Below, one piece after another: positions 1 to 6,140 of a stretch of 7,152 nt of DNA. Where the stretch lies: positions 1 through 7,152 of the forward strand of contig JAYVOI010000357.1 of the NCBI GenBank assembly GCA_043758005.1, written 5' to 3'. The position numbers and the translations under genes were made by a program. The DNA is from JAENVT01 sp043758005 (GTDB lineage: Bacteria; Actinomycetota; Acidimicrobiia; Acidimicrobiales; Ilumatobacteraceae). The stretch's first letter is position 1. Every line of letters starts with the position of its first letter. The notes under the pieces are model-generated. The model was not told the origin of the DNA, made no database searches, and saw nothing but the letters and a program-made list of their open reading frames with translations.

Positions 1-1080
1 GCCGCGTACGTCGATCAACTGGTCCAACTCGCCCACCAGCACGACATCTCGCACGTCGGCGTGTGCAACGCCGGCACGCTGGAACGAGCGAGGGGAGAAC
101 TGATTCGCCGCAAGGCCGCCGGTCTGCACGACGGGCTGCAGTTCACCTACAAGAACCCGCAACGCAGCACGGATCCGCAACGCGCCGTCGCCGGAGCACG
201 CGCCGTGCTGGTCGGTGCCCGGTCGTACTACACCGACGCGCCGCCGGCGCCCCCGGGAGCGCAGGGGAGGGTGGCCCGCTATGCGTGGACCGATCACTAC
301 GCACCGCTGCGCGTCGGGTTGCGTGCCGTCGCCGCAGTGTTGCGACGCGACGGATTCCGGGCAGTGGCGTTTGCCGACGACAACTCGATCGTCGACCGCG
401 AGGTGGCGTACCAAGCGGGCATTGGTTGGTTCGGCAAGAACGCCAACATCTTGCTCCCCGGTGCAGGGAGCTGGTTCGTCCTCGGGTGTGTGATCACGAC
501 GGCGCCGTTGCCTGCCTCGACGTCACCGGTCGCTGATGGCTGCGGGTCGTGTCGACGGTGCCTCGATGCCTGCCCGACGGGGGCGATCATCGCCCCCGGC
601 GTCGTCGATGCCGGCCGCTGCCTGGCCTGGGTCTTGCAGAAGCCGGGAGTGATGGATCGGCAGTGGCGGGCAGCGATCGGCGATCGCATCTACGGCTGCG
701 ACGATTGCCAGACCGTGTGCCCGCCCACGGTGCGGTTCGCGACGAAACATCATGCGCCGCCGTTGCCGATCGAGCCGTGGGTGTCGCTGGTCGAGATCCT
801 CGACGCCGACGATGCAGAACTGTTGGCCCGTTGGGGTCGCTGGTACGTGGCGGACCGCGACCCGAAGTGGGTCCGGCGGAACGCGCTCGTGGCGCTCGGC
901 AACGTCGGCCAGCCACGGGACCCAGACGTCCGCCGGTGCGTCGCCGAGTACCTCGCCGATGGCGATCCGGTCCTGCGCGTGCATGCGGTGTGGGCGGCAC
1001 GACGTCTCGGTCTCGCATCGCTGCTGCCGGCCACCGACACCGACAGCCGGGTCGTGGAAGAACTGGCTGCGCCGGCATGA
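1..1080 (+). CDS. queG: Epoxyqueuosine reductase QueG, 5' end outside the window
   Basis: Reduces epoxyqueuosine to queuosine at the wobble base of GUN-anticodon tRNAs; the family is cytosolic and uses cobalamin plus two [4Fe-4S] clusters. The frame is open from base 1 with no stop, so the true start lies upstream; a GTG at 61 is internal. Of 359 visible codons, the ferredoxin motif CGSCRRCLDACP gives Cys 181, 184, 187 and 191, and Cys 207, 233, 236 and 240 follow, so all eight cluster ligands are present. The stretch FADDNSIVDREVAYQAGIGW (about 124-143) aligns with the family's catalytic-Asp region (VDSAPxxER in E. coli); Asp126 is the likely proton donor. The segment GKNANILLPGAGSW is also typical. 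The C-terminal part (about 285-340, RRNALVALGNVG, RVHAVWAARRLG) looks like the HEAT-like repeats that bind tRNA. Nearly full length is visible (family about 350-390 aa). The stop overlaps the next start by 4 bp (ATGA). Identification is firm; numbering is relative to the window edge. Confidence 0.95.
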   Translation, partial: AAYVDQLVQLAHQHDISHVGVCNAGTLERARGELIRRKAAGLHDGLQFTYKNPQRSTDPQRAVAGARAVLVGARSYYTDAPPAPPGAQGRVARYAWTDHYAPLRVGLRAVAAVLRRDGFRAVAFADDNSIVDREVAYQAGIGWFGKNANILLPGAGSWFVLGCVITTAPLPASTSPVADGCGSCRRCLDACPTGAIIAPGVVDAGRCLAWVLQKPGVMDRQWRAAIGDRIYGCDDCQTVCPPTVRFATKHHAPPLPIEPWVSLVEILDADDAELLARWGRWYVADRDPKWVRRNALVALGNVGQPRDPDVRRCVAEYLADGDPVLRVHAVWAARRLGLASLLPATDTDSRVVEELAAPA

Positions 1081-2198
1081 AGCACCTGTTGGTCACCAAC
1101 GACTTCCCACCCAAGATCGGCGGTATCCAGTCGCTGCTGTGGGAGTGGTGGCGCCGCTTGCCGCCGCAGTCGTTCGCAGTGTTGACGAGCCCCTACGAGG
1201 GCGCAGCCGCATTCGACGCGGCGCAGCCGTTCCACATCGAGCGCACCCGTGAGCCCGTGCTGTTGCCGCACCCGTGGATGGTGTCGCACATCAACGAGAT
1301 GGCAACGCGAGTCGGAGCCGATCTGGTGGTGCTCGATCCGGCACTGCCCCTCGGCCTCGTCGGGCCGTCGCTGCGCCTTCCGTACGATGTCGTGCTGCAC
1401 GGAGCCGAGGTCACGGTGCCGGGCCGGTTGCCGGGTACCAAGCAGTCGCTGGCCTATGTGTTGCGCGGGGCCCGACACATCATCGCCGCCGGGAGCTACC
1501 CGGCACGCGAGGCCGAGCGCGCTGCCGGCCGCAGCTTGCCGATCACCATCGTTCCGCCGGGAGTCGACACAGCACGATTCCGGCCGCTGACCGATGCCGA
1601 GCGAGCATCGGCCAGAGCTCGTTTCGGCCTGCCGGCCGATGCCGAAGTGATCGTCGGCATCAGCCGGCTCGTTCCGCGAAAGGGTTTCGACACCGCGATT
1701 CGTGCTGCCGCGATCCTGCGGGCATCGCGCCCCGATCTCGTCCTGGCGATCTCCGGCGGTGGCCGCGACGAGCAACGGTTGCGCAAGCTGGCCGGCGAAC
1801 TCGGGGCGCCCGTGCGCTTCCTCGGTCGCGTCGGCAACGACGACCTTCCTGCGCTGTTCGGTTGCGCCGATGTGTACACGATGCTGTGCCGCAACCGGTG
1901 GGGCGGTCTCGAACAGGAGGGGTTCGGCATCGTCTTCCTGGAGGCGGCCGCATGCGAGGTGCCACAGGTCGCGGGCGACTCGGGCGGTGCCGAAGACGCG
2001 GTGGTCGACGGCGTGACCGGCGTGATGATCCGCCACGCGGACGACGCCCGCGAGGTGGCTCGCGCCTTCGAGAGGCTGCTCGACGATCCAGAGCTGCGGG
2101 CTCGAATGGGCACAGCCGGCAGGCTCCGAGCGGTCGACGAGTTCTCCTACGAAGGGCTCGCCGAGCGGCTGGGCGTGGCACTGGATGCCCTGCCATGA
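1077..2198 (+). CDS. GT-B fold glycosyltransferase (GT4 type), PimB'-like
   Basis: A 373-aa retaining glycosyltransferase, probably acting at the inner face of the membrane with a nucleotide-sugar donor. The N-terminal Rossmann domain opens with LLVTNDFPPKIGGIQS (GGIQ at 15-18) and has HGAE at 108-111. The C-terminal donor-binding domain begins near VPPGVD (159-164). It carries SRLVPRKG (Arg197, Lys202, the expected diphosphate-binding pair), MLCRNRWGGLEQEGFGIVFL and the EX7E pair Glu281/Glu289, then AGDSGGAEDAV. These blocks resemble mycobacterial PimB' (Rv2188c), which adds the second mannose to phosphatidylinositol monomannoside; the resemblance is judged from memory, not by alignment. The ATG overlaps the queG stop (ATGA), suggesting translational coupling. 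An in-frame extension back to 549 is possible but would lie wholly inside queG and add no family sequence. It could instead glycosylate another lipid or a small molecule; family is certain, acceptor is not. Confidence 0.9.
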   Translation: MKHLLVTNDFPPKIGGIQSLLWEWWRRLPPQSFAVLTSPYEGAAAFDAAQPFHIERTREPVLLPHPWMVSHINEMATRVGADLVVLDPALPLGLVGPSLRLPYDVVLHGAEVTVPGRLPGTKQSLAYVLRGARHIIAAGSYPAREAERAAGRSLPITIVPPGVDTARFRPLTDAERASARARFGLPADAEVIVGISRLVPRKGFDTAIRAAAILRASRPDLVLAISGGGRDEQRLRKLAGELGAPVRFLGRVGNDDLPALFGCADVYTMLCRNRWGGLEQEGFGIVFLEAAACEVPQVAGDSGGAEDAVVDGVTGVMIRHADDAREVARAFERLLDDPELRARMGTAGRLRAVDEFSYEGLAERLGVALDALP

Positions 2199-2225
2199 TG
2201 ACCGGGAGATGAGGGCCCGCAGTCG

Positions 2226-2723
2226 ATGAGCGACCACACCACAGCACCGGGCGCGCGGGTCGTTCGACTCGATCTGGCCGGGACCGCCGTGTTCCTTGCT
2301 GCGCTCGGCGTCGCGGTGCCACTCCGCACCCACCGCTTCGCGCAGTTCTTGATCGGCGGCGTCTCGATGGTCCTGTTCGCTGTCGGCGTCGTCACGACGT
2401 TGTGGGCGTACACGCGTGCGTTGGATCGCTCGCGAGTCGAGGAAGTCGGAGTCGCCAACCTCTACCTTCTCACGGGCGACACGGCTCCGAAGTTGGTCGG
2501 TCGCACGATGTCGCTGGCACTCGCCGTTCAGGTCCTGGCGGCGGTCGGCGGGGCGTGGATCGGGGTCGTCGGGCTCGACAAAGGCCAGCTCAACGCACTC
2601 GCCTTCGGGGTGCTGGTGCCCATGTTCGGCGTCGGCATGAATGGCATGTGGGCTGCACGTCATGGCTCCTACGGTCCTCGAGTCGACCGAGCGGTGTCAC
2701 CGAGCGATCACAAGATCGACTAG
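2226..2723 (+). CDS. Four-helix membrane protein of unknown function
   Basis: I do not recognise this 165-aa protein. Four hydrophobic segments are visible at about residues 18-33, 40-62, 94-117 and 121-143. A polar loop (63-93, including LDRSRVEEVGVANLYLLTGD) lies between helices 2 and 3, and a short hydrophilic tail follows helix 4. There is no signal peptide cleavage site and no catalytic motif I can name. It starts 27 bp after the glycosyltransferase stop; a GATGAGG-like stretch about 11 bases upstream of the ATG is a possible ribosome binding site. It ends 9 bp before the SRPBCC gene, so it probably belongs to the same transcript. Its position between a putative lipid glycosyltransferase and a lipid-binding-fold protein suggests a role at the membrane, but that is context only. 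Reading frame and membrane nature are well supported; function is unknown. Confidence 0.8.
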   Translation: MSDHTTAPGARVVRLDLAGTAVFLAALGVAVPLRTHRFAQFLIGGVSMVLFAVGVVTTLWAYTRALDRSRVEEVGVANLYLLTGDTAPKLVGRTMSLALAVQVLAAVGGAWIGVVGLDKGQLNALAFGVLVPMFGVGMNGMWAARHGSYGPRVDRAVSPSDHKID

Positions 2724-2732
2724 AACAGAGCT

Positions 2733-3167
2733 ATGGCTGAAACGGCGTCCCAGACCACCACGATTGCGGCCGCACCAGATCGCGTGTGGGCGATCGCGAC
2801 CGATCTCGAGCGCTACCCGGAGTGGGCGAAAGACGTGAAGGATGTCGTCATCAGGGCGCGCGACGAGCAGGGTCGCCCCACCGAGGTCGAGTTCCGGGCA
2901 TCGGCACTCGGGCGCAGCACGCACTACACGTTGAGCTACGACTACAGCGACGCGCCTGCGGTGCTGGCCTGGAGCATGTTGCGTGGCGACATCATGCGCA
3001 CCATCGACGGCGCCTACCACTTCTCGCCGACGACCGATGGCGGTACGGAGGTGCGGTACGACCTCATCATCGACCTGGTCGTGCCGTTGCCCGGCTTCGT
3101 GAAGCGCCGTGCCGAGGTCCGCATCCTCAACACCGTGCGCGAGCTCAAGGTTCGCGCCGAATCGTGA
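2733..3167 (+). CDS. SRPBCC (START-like, polyketide cyclase/dehydrase) family protein, TB16.3-like
   Basis: A 144-aa single-domain protein with the SRPBCC helix-grip fold, which forms a deep cavity for hydrophobic ligands. The pattern is clear along its length: a first strand with TTTIAAAPDRVWAIATDLERYPEWAKDVK, a middle segment with LSYDYSDAPAVLAWSML, then GAYHFSPTTDGGTEVRYDLI and VPLPGFVKRRAEVRI leading into the long C-terminal helix. The order and spacing of the YPEW, LAWSML, GTEVRY and KRRAE blocks match mycobacterial TB16.3 (Rv2185c) as I remember it. That gene lies close to pimB' in M. tuberculosis, as this one lies close to the PimB'-like gene here. The ligand is unknown. No signal peptide or membrane segment is seen, so it is cytosolic. 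Upstream ribosome-binding sequence is weak. Its TGA overlaps the next gene's GTG start by 4 bp (GTGA). Family call is strong; no enzymatic activity should be assumed. Confidence 0.88.
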   Translation: MAETASQTTTIAAAPDRVWAIATDLERYPEWAKDVKDVVIRARDEQGRPTEVEFRASALGRSTHYTLSYDYSDAPAVLAWSMLRGDIMRTIDGAYHFSPTTDGGTEVRYDLIIDLVVPLPGFVKRRAEVRILNTVRELKVRAES

Positions 3168-4093
3168 GCCGTCGCCGAATCGGCATCGACGTCGGGGGCA
3201 CCAAATGCCTCGGGGTCGTGCTCGACGACAACGGTGAGGTGATCGAAGAGCAACGCCGACCGACGCCGCCTGGCACCGAGGCATTCGTCGAAACGCTCGC
3301 CGAACTGGCCGGCGCGCTCGGGGTCACCGATTCCCTCGGAATCGGGGTGCCCGGCATGGTCACCCGTTCGGGAGTGATCAAGGCCTCACCAAACCTGATC
3401 GACATCACCGACTTCGAGGTCGGGCGCATGTTGTCGGAGCGACTCGGCTTCCAGGTCGCGGTCGGCAACGACGCCACGTGTGCGGCGGCCGCCGAGTGGC
3501 AGGTCGGCGTGGCCAAGGGGGCCACCGACATGGTGATGGTCACCTTGGGCACAGGCATCGGCGGGGGAGTGATCGCTGGCGGACGCCTGATCCGCGGCGC
3601 CAACGGCTTCACCGGCGAGATCGGGCACATGGTGGTCGATCCCGATGGCCTGCCGTGCCCATGTGGCCGGCGCGGCTGCTGGGAGCGCTACGCATCGGGC
3701 AGTGGGTTGGCGCGGTTGGCCCGCGAGGCGGCCATCGGCAAGCGACTCCGTCGGGTGCTGCAGTTGGCCGGGGGCGATCCGTTCAACGTGCGCGGCGAGA
3801 ACGTGCAGGCCGCAGCCCGCGAGGGCGACGCCGAAGCGCTGGGTGTCATCGACCTGTTCGGCTACTGGGTGGCGCTCGGCCTCAACAACCTCACCAATCT
3901 CCTCGATCCGCAGATGTTGGTGCTGGGTGGTGGGCTGGCGGCCTCCGGCGACCTCTATCTCGGTCCGATCCAGAAGTGGTTCACGGAGTTGCTGTACGCA
4001 CCTGACCTGCGACCGCATCCGTTGCTGGTGTTCGCCTCGCTGGGCGAGCGCGCCGGGGCGGTCGGGGCAGCGTTGATGACCGAACTGCACTGA
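3164..4093 (+). CDS. ROK-family sugar kinase, probable glucokinase
   Basis: A 309-aa ROK kinase, expected to phosphorylate glucose or a related hexose at C6 with ATP in the cytosol. The N-terminal phosphate loop is RIGIDVGGTK (residues 5-14) and the second phosphate motif is TLGTGIGGG (127-135). The catalytic base is Asp103 in GNDATCAAAAEW. The zinc and sugar region reads GEIGHMVVDPDG...CPCGRRGCWE: His155 with Cys165, Cys167 and Cys172 as the zinc set, and Glu152, His155 and Glu174 as sugar contacts. PQMLVLGGGL near the C-terminus is the usual ROK signature. GTG at 3164 is chosen because it places the phosphate loop at the N-terminus and overlaps the SRPBCC stop (GTGA); an open frame extending further upstream overlaps the whole SRPBCC gene and is spurious. 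There is no N-terminal helix-turn-helix, so it is a kinase rather than a ROK repressor. Glucose is the likeliest substrate by resemblance to actinobacterial GlkA; fructose, mannose or N-acetylhexosamines are not excluded. Confidence 0.92.
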   Translation: MSRRRIGIDVGGTKCLGVVLDDNGEVIEEQRRPTPPGTEAFVETLAELAGALGVTDSLGIGVPGMVTRSGVIKASPNLIDITDFEVGRMLSERLGFQVAVGNDATCAAAAEWQVGVAKGATDMVMVTLGTGIGGGVIAGGRLIRGANGFTGEIGHMVVDPDGLPCPCGRRGCWERYASGSGLARLAREAAIGKRLRRVLQLAGGDPFNVRGENVQAAAREGDAEALGVIDLFGYWVALGLNNLTNLLDPQMLVLGGGLAASGDLYLGPIQKWFTELLYAPDLRPHPLLVFASLGERAGAVGAALMTELH

Positions 4094-4100
4094 CCTCGAA

Positions 4101-5117
4101 TCAGGTGTGTGCCCGGCCGGTCGTGCGCCGCACCACCAAACTGGGCGACATCACGACATCGGTCAGTTCACCGCGATCGTTGATCGTGTTGATCAGCATG
4201 GTTGCCGCGGCGGCGCCCATCTCGCGTCGAGGCTGATCGATCGTGGTCAGCCCGATGTGGTTCAACGCCGCGAGCGAGGTGTTGTCGAACCCGACCACGG
4301 CGACGTCGTCGGGCACCACCAACCCGCCACGCTCGACCTCGTCGATCGCGCCGACGGCGGACAGGTCGTTGGCGGTGAAGATGGCCGTCGGCAAGACCGC
4401 TCCGCGCAACAGGCGCTGCGCGCCGTGGGCTCCGGCCTCCTCGGTGAAATCACCGCTGATGACGTGGGTGTCGTCGGCGAGCCCGAGTCTGCGCATCGTA
4501 CGCAGGTAGCCCGTGCGGCGTGGGGCTGCGCCGGCGCCCTTTCCGCCGTCGATGTGGGCGATGCGCCGGTGCCCGAGGTCGTACAGGTGCTCGACCGCCA
4601 TGCGGGCGCCGTCAGCATCGTCGGTGGTCACCGATCCGATGCCGAGTTTGTTGAACGCCCGCCCCACCGACACCAACGACACCTCGGCTCCAACAGCATC
4701 GAGCCGGGCAGACGGCAGACGGCAACCGGCGACGATGATGCCATCGACGCGCGATGCGAGGAAGGTGTCGAGTGCCCGCGACTCGAGCCGCGGGCTGCGT
4801 CGACCGCTGGCCAAGATGAGTTGGTAACCGTGCCGCTCGGCCGAGGCATGGATGCCGTCGGTGACTTCGGCGAACCACGGGTTGTGCAGATCATTGAGCA
4901 ACACGCCGATCGTCATCGTCTTGCGCGATGCCAAGTTGCGGGCCATCAGGTTCGGTCGGTACCCGAGCTTGGTCGCCGCGTCGGTCACTCGCTTTCGTGA
5001 TTCGATGCTGACGCGCGGCGAGTCGCGCATCACCAACGACACCAAGGCGCGTGAAACGCCGGCGATCTGGGCCACGTCTTCCAACGTCGGGGCGTGGTTT
5101 CGTCGTGTGCTCGACAC
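4101..5117 (-). CDS. LacI/GalR-family transcriptional repressor
   Basis: A 338-aa one-component regulator. The N-terminal helix-turn-helix is TLEDVAQIAGVSRALVSLVM (about residues 11-30), with Arg-Ala in the recognition-helix positions that are Tyr-Gln in LacI. LGYRPN and the hinge helix NLMARNLAS (about 56-64) follow. The effector domain begins at TIGVLLNDLHNPWFAEV and runs through VDGIIVAG, DLGHRRIAHIDG, PTAIFTANDLSAVGA and VPDDVAVVGFDNTSLAAL to TTIDQPRREMGAAAATML, a complete periplasmic-binding-like fold. Length is typical. The GTG at 5117 is chosen because an AGG lies 9 bases upstream; a TTG at 5126 would add three residues but abuts that AGG, and an in-frame TGA closes the frame just beyond. 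It is transcribed divergently from the TIM-barrel gene and a strong dyad lies between them, so it probably represses that gene and perhaps itself. Its 3' end faces the ROK gene at 7 bp. The inducer is not evident; an inositol-type compound fits the neighbours. Confidence 0.93.
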   Translation of the reverse strand: MSSTRRNHAPTLEDVAQIAGVSRALVSLVMRDSPRVSIESRKRVTDAATKLGYRPNLMARNLASRKTMTIGVLLNDLHNPWFAEVTDGIHASAERHGYQLILASGRRSPRLESRALDTFLASRVDGIIVAGCRLPSARLDAVGAEVSLVSVGRAFNKLGIGSVTTDDADGARMAVEHLYDLGHRRIAHIDGGKGAGAAPRRTGYLRTMRRLGLADDTHVISGDFTEEAGAHGAQRLLRGAVLPTAIFTANDLSAVGAIDEVERGGLVVPDDVAVVGFDNTSLAALNHIGLTTIDQPRREMGAAAATMLINTINDRGELTDVVMSPSLVVRRTTGRAHT

Positions 5118-5136
5118 CGCGGCCAACCTAGTTCAC

Positions 5137-5164
5137 TTGACACCGCCGCTGAGACGTCTACAGT
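5137..5164 (+). promoter_or_regulatory. Predicted sigma-70-type promoter of the TIM-barrel gene
   Basis: A perfect TTGACA (-35) at 5137-5142 is followed after 16 bases by TACAGT (5159-5164), which keeps the critical T, A and final T of the -10 consensus. Transcription would begin near 5171, about 24 bases before the ATG. The spacer also contains a perfect 8-bp palindrome, AGACGTCT at 5152-5159. I see no equally good promoter on the opposite strand for the repressor gene. Confidence 0.6.
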
Positions 5165-5180
5165 TGGAGCGCTCTAACTG
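5161..5180. promoter_or_regulatory. Predicted LacI-family operator
   Basis: A 20-bp dyad with half-sites CAGTTGGAGC and GCTCTAACTG; nine of the ten base pairs are symmetrical, the exception being the G/T pair at 5166/5175. The centre is a CpG step (5170/5171), the hallmark of LacI/GalR operators. It overlaps the last bases of the predicted -10 and covers the predicted transcription start, so a bound repressor would block initiation. It lies in the gap between the LacI-type gene and its divergent target, the usual place for a local autoregulated operator. Confidence 0.72.
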
Positions 5181-5183
5181 ATC

Positions 5184-5190
5184 GAGGGGA
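5184..5190 (+). promoter_or_regulatory. Ribosome binding site of the TIM-barrel gene
   Basis: GAGGGGA lies four bases before the ATG at 5195 (five if counted from GAGGGG). It is the clearest Shine-Dalgarno sequence in the window and fixes the start of the following gene. Confidence 0.7.
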
Positions 5191-5194
5191 CAGA

Positions 5195-6070
5195 ATGATC
5201 GACCGCATTGCCGCAGCACCTATCTCGTGGGGAATCTGCGAGGTTCCCGGCTGGGGCTTGCAGATGTCGCCCGACCGGGTGCTCGGTGAGATGGCGGATC
5301 TCGGGATCACCTCGACAGAGCTCGGCGCGCTGGGTTGGTTGCCAGACGACACTGCGACCTTGCGATCGCTGCTCGATCAGTACGGCCTGTCGATCCTCGG
5401 GGGCTTCGTCCCCCTCGTCTTGCACCATGGCACCAGCCATCCTGGTTCGCTGGAGGCAGCCCATGCGGCCGCCGCGACGCTGTCGAGCGCCGGTGGCACG
5501 TACTTCGTCGCTGCCGTGATCGCCAGCATGGAGTCGTGGGATCGCCCCACACTCGATGCGGGCGAGTGGTCTGCGCTGTTCGAGGGTCTGGCCGAGACCG
5601 AGAAGGTCTGTGCGGAGTACGGCCTGACACAGGTGGTGCATCCACACGTCAACACGCTGATCGAAACGGCCGACGAGTTCGATCGTTTCTTGAACAACTC
5701 CTCCTCGTTGTTCTGCCTCGACACGGGTCATCTCTTCATCGGAGACGCCGACGATGTGGCGATTGCCGAGCAGCACGGTGACCGCGTCGGGCTGGTCCAC
5801 ATCAAAGATGTCGACCATTCGATCTCGGCTCGATTCCGAGGTGGGGAATTCGATTGGATGGGCGCGATTCAGCACGGTCTGTTCCCGTCAGCGGGTTCGG
5901 GCGATGCGCCGATCGCTGCTACGGTGCGGACGCTCGAACAGTCCGGTTACACCGGCTGGTACGTAGTGGAACAAGATGTGGCTCTGACCGATGGCGAACC
6001 GCCTCCCGGCCAGGGTCCGGTGCACGGTGTTCGCCAGAGCATCGAGTACCTGAAATCGCTGGCTGGGTAG
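5195..6070 (+). CDS. Sugar phosphate isomerase/epimerase-type TIM barrel, IolE (inosose dehydratase)-like
   Basis: A 291-aa protein of the xylose-isomerase-like/AP-endonuclease-2 TIM-barrel family, cytosolic and probably divalent-metal dependent. The N-terminus AAAPISWGICEVPGWGLQMS is typical of actinobacterial IolE-like proteins. IolE dehydrates 2-keto-myo-inositol, the second step of inositol breakdown. The four likely metal ligands fall on successive strands: Glu156 (HPHVNTLIET), Asp176 (FCLDTGH), His202 (GLVHIKD) and Glu259 (YVVEQD). His149, His151, His179 and Lys204 are probable active-site neighbours. Length is normal and no membrane or signal segment is seen. It is the first gene after the divergent promoter, with the repressor on its other side and a sugar-binding lipoprotein 70 bp downstream, which points to a catabolic role on the imported compound. 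The family covers many sugar isomerases, epimerases and dehydratases, so the exact reaction is inference from resemblance and context. Confidence 0.88.
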   Translation: MIDRIAAAPISWGICEVPGWGLQMSPDRVLGEMADLGITSTELGALGWLPDDTATLRSLLDQYGLSILGGFVPLVLHHGTSHPGSLEAAHAAAATLSSAGGTYFVAAVIASMESWDRPTLDAGEWSALFEGLAETEKVCAEYGLTQVVHPHVNTLIETADEFDRFLNNSSSLFCLDTGHLFIGDADDVAIAEQHGDRVGLVHIKDVDHSISARFRGGEFDWMGAIQHGLFPSAGSGDAPIAATVRTLEQSGYTGWYVVEQDVALTDGEPPPGQGPVHGVRQSIEYLKSLAG

Positions 6071-6140
6071 TCCGGGCAGTGGAAACAGCCGGTTTCATAC
6101 CGGTGTACACCATCACTCCTAGAGGGGGAAAGAAGAACAC
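6071..6140. promoter_or_regulatory. Intergenic region with two inverted repeats before the binding-protein gene
   Basis: Seventy bases between the TIM-barrel stop and the binding-protein ATG. It holds GAAAC (6082-6086) and GTTTC (6092-6096) around a 5-base loop, and a perfect 10-bp palindrome GGTGTACACC (6102-6111). Neither is followed by a T-run, so an intrinsic terminator is unlikely. They could be regulator sites or an RNA processing or stabilising hairpin. Neither resembles the dyad upstream of the TIM-barrel gene. The purine-rich stretch GAGGGGGAAAGAAG (6122-6135) supplies the ribosome binding site for the next gene. Confidence 0.4.

Noticed and set aside
549..1076. Upstream in-frame extension of the glycosyltransferase
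   Set aside because: It lies entirely inside queG in another frame, encodes Arg-rich sequence without family similarity, and the ATG at 1077 begins exactly at the GT-B first strand.
2213..2218. GGGCCC palindrome before the membrane-protein gene
   Set aside because: A 6-bp palindrome is expected by chance in GC-rich DNA, and there is no stem extension or T-run to make a terminator.
750..2663. 637-codon open frame on the minus strand
   Set aside because: Antisense to queG, the glycosyltransferase and the membrane-protein gene, all with clear family motifs. Its translation is low-complexity Arg/Ala/Gly-rich with no recognisable domain, typical of a GC-rich shadow frame.
2786..3163. Upstream in-frame extension of the ROK kinase
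   Set aside because: It is the shadow of the SRPBCC gene; the kinase phosphate loop lies just after the GTG at 3164.
4094..4100. Possible bidirectional terminator between the converging ROK and LacI-type genes
   Set aside because: Only 7 bp separate the stops and no hairpin with a T-run is visible nearby; termination must occur inside coding sequence or be Rho-dependent.
4107..5000. 297-codon plus-strand frame opposite the LacI-type gene
   Set aside because: Shadow of a gene with an intact helix-turn-helix and full effector domain; its own translation shows no domain.
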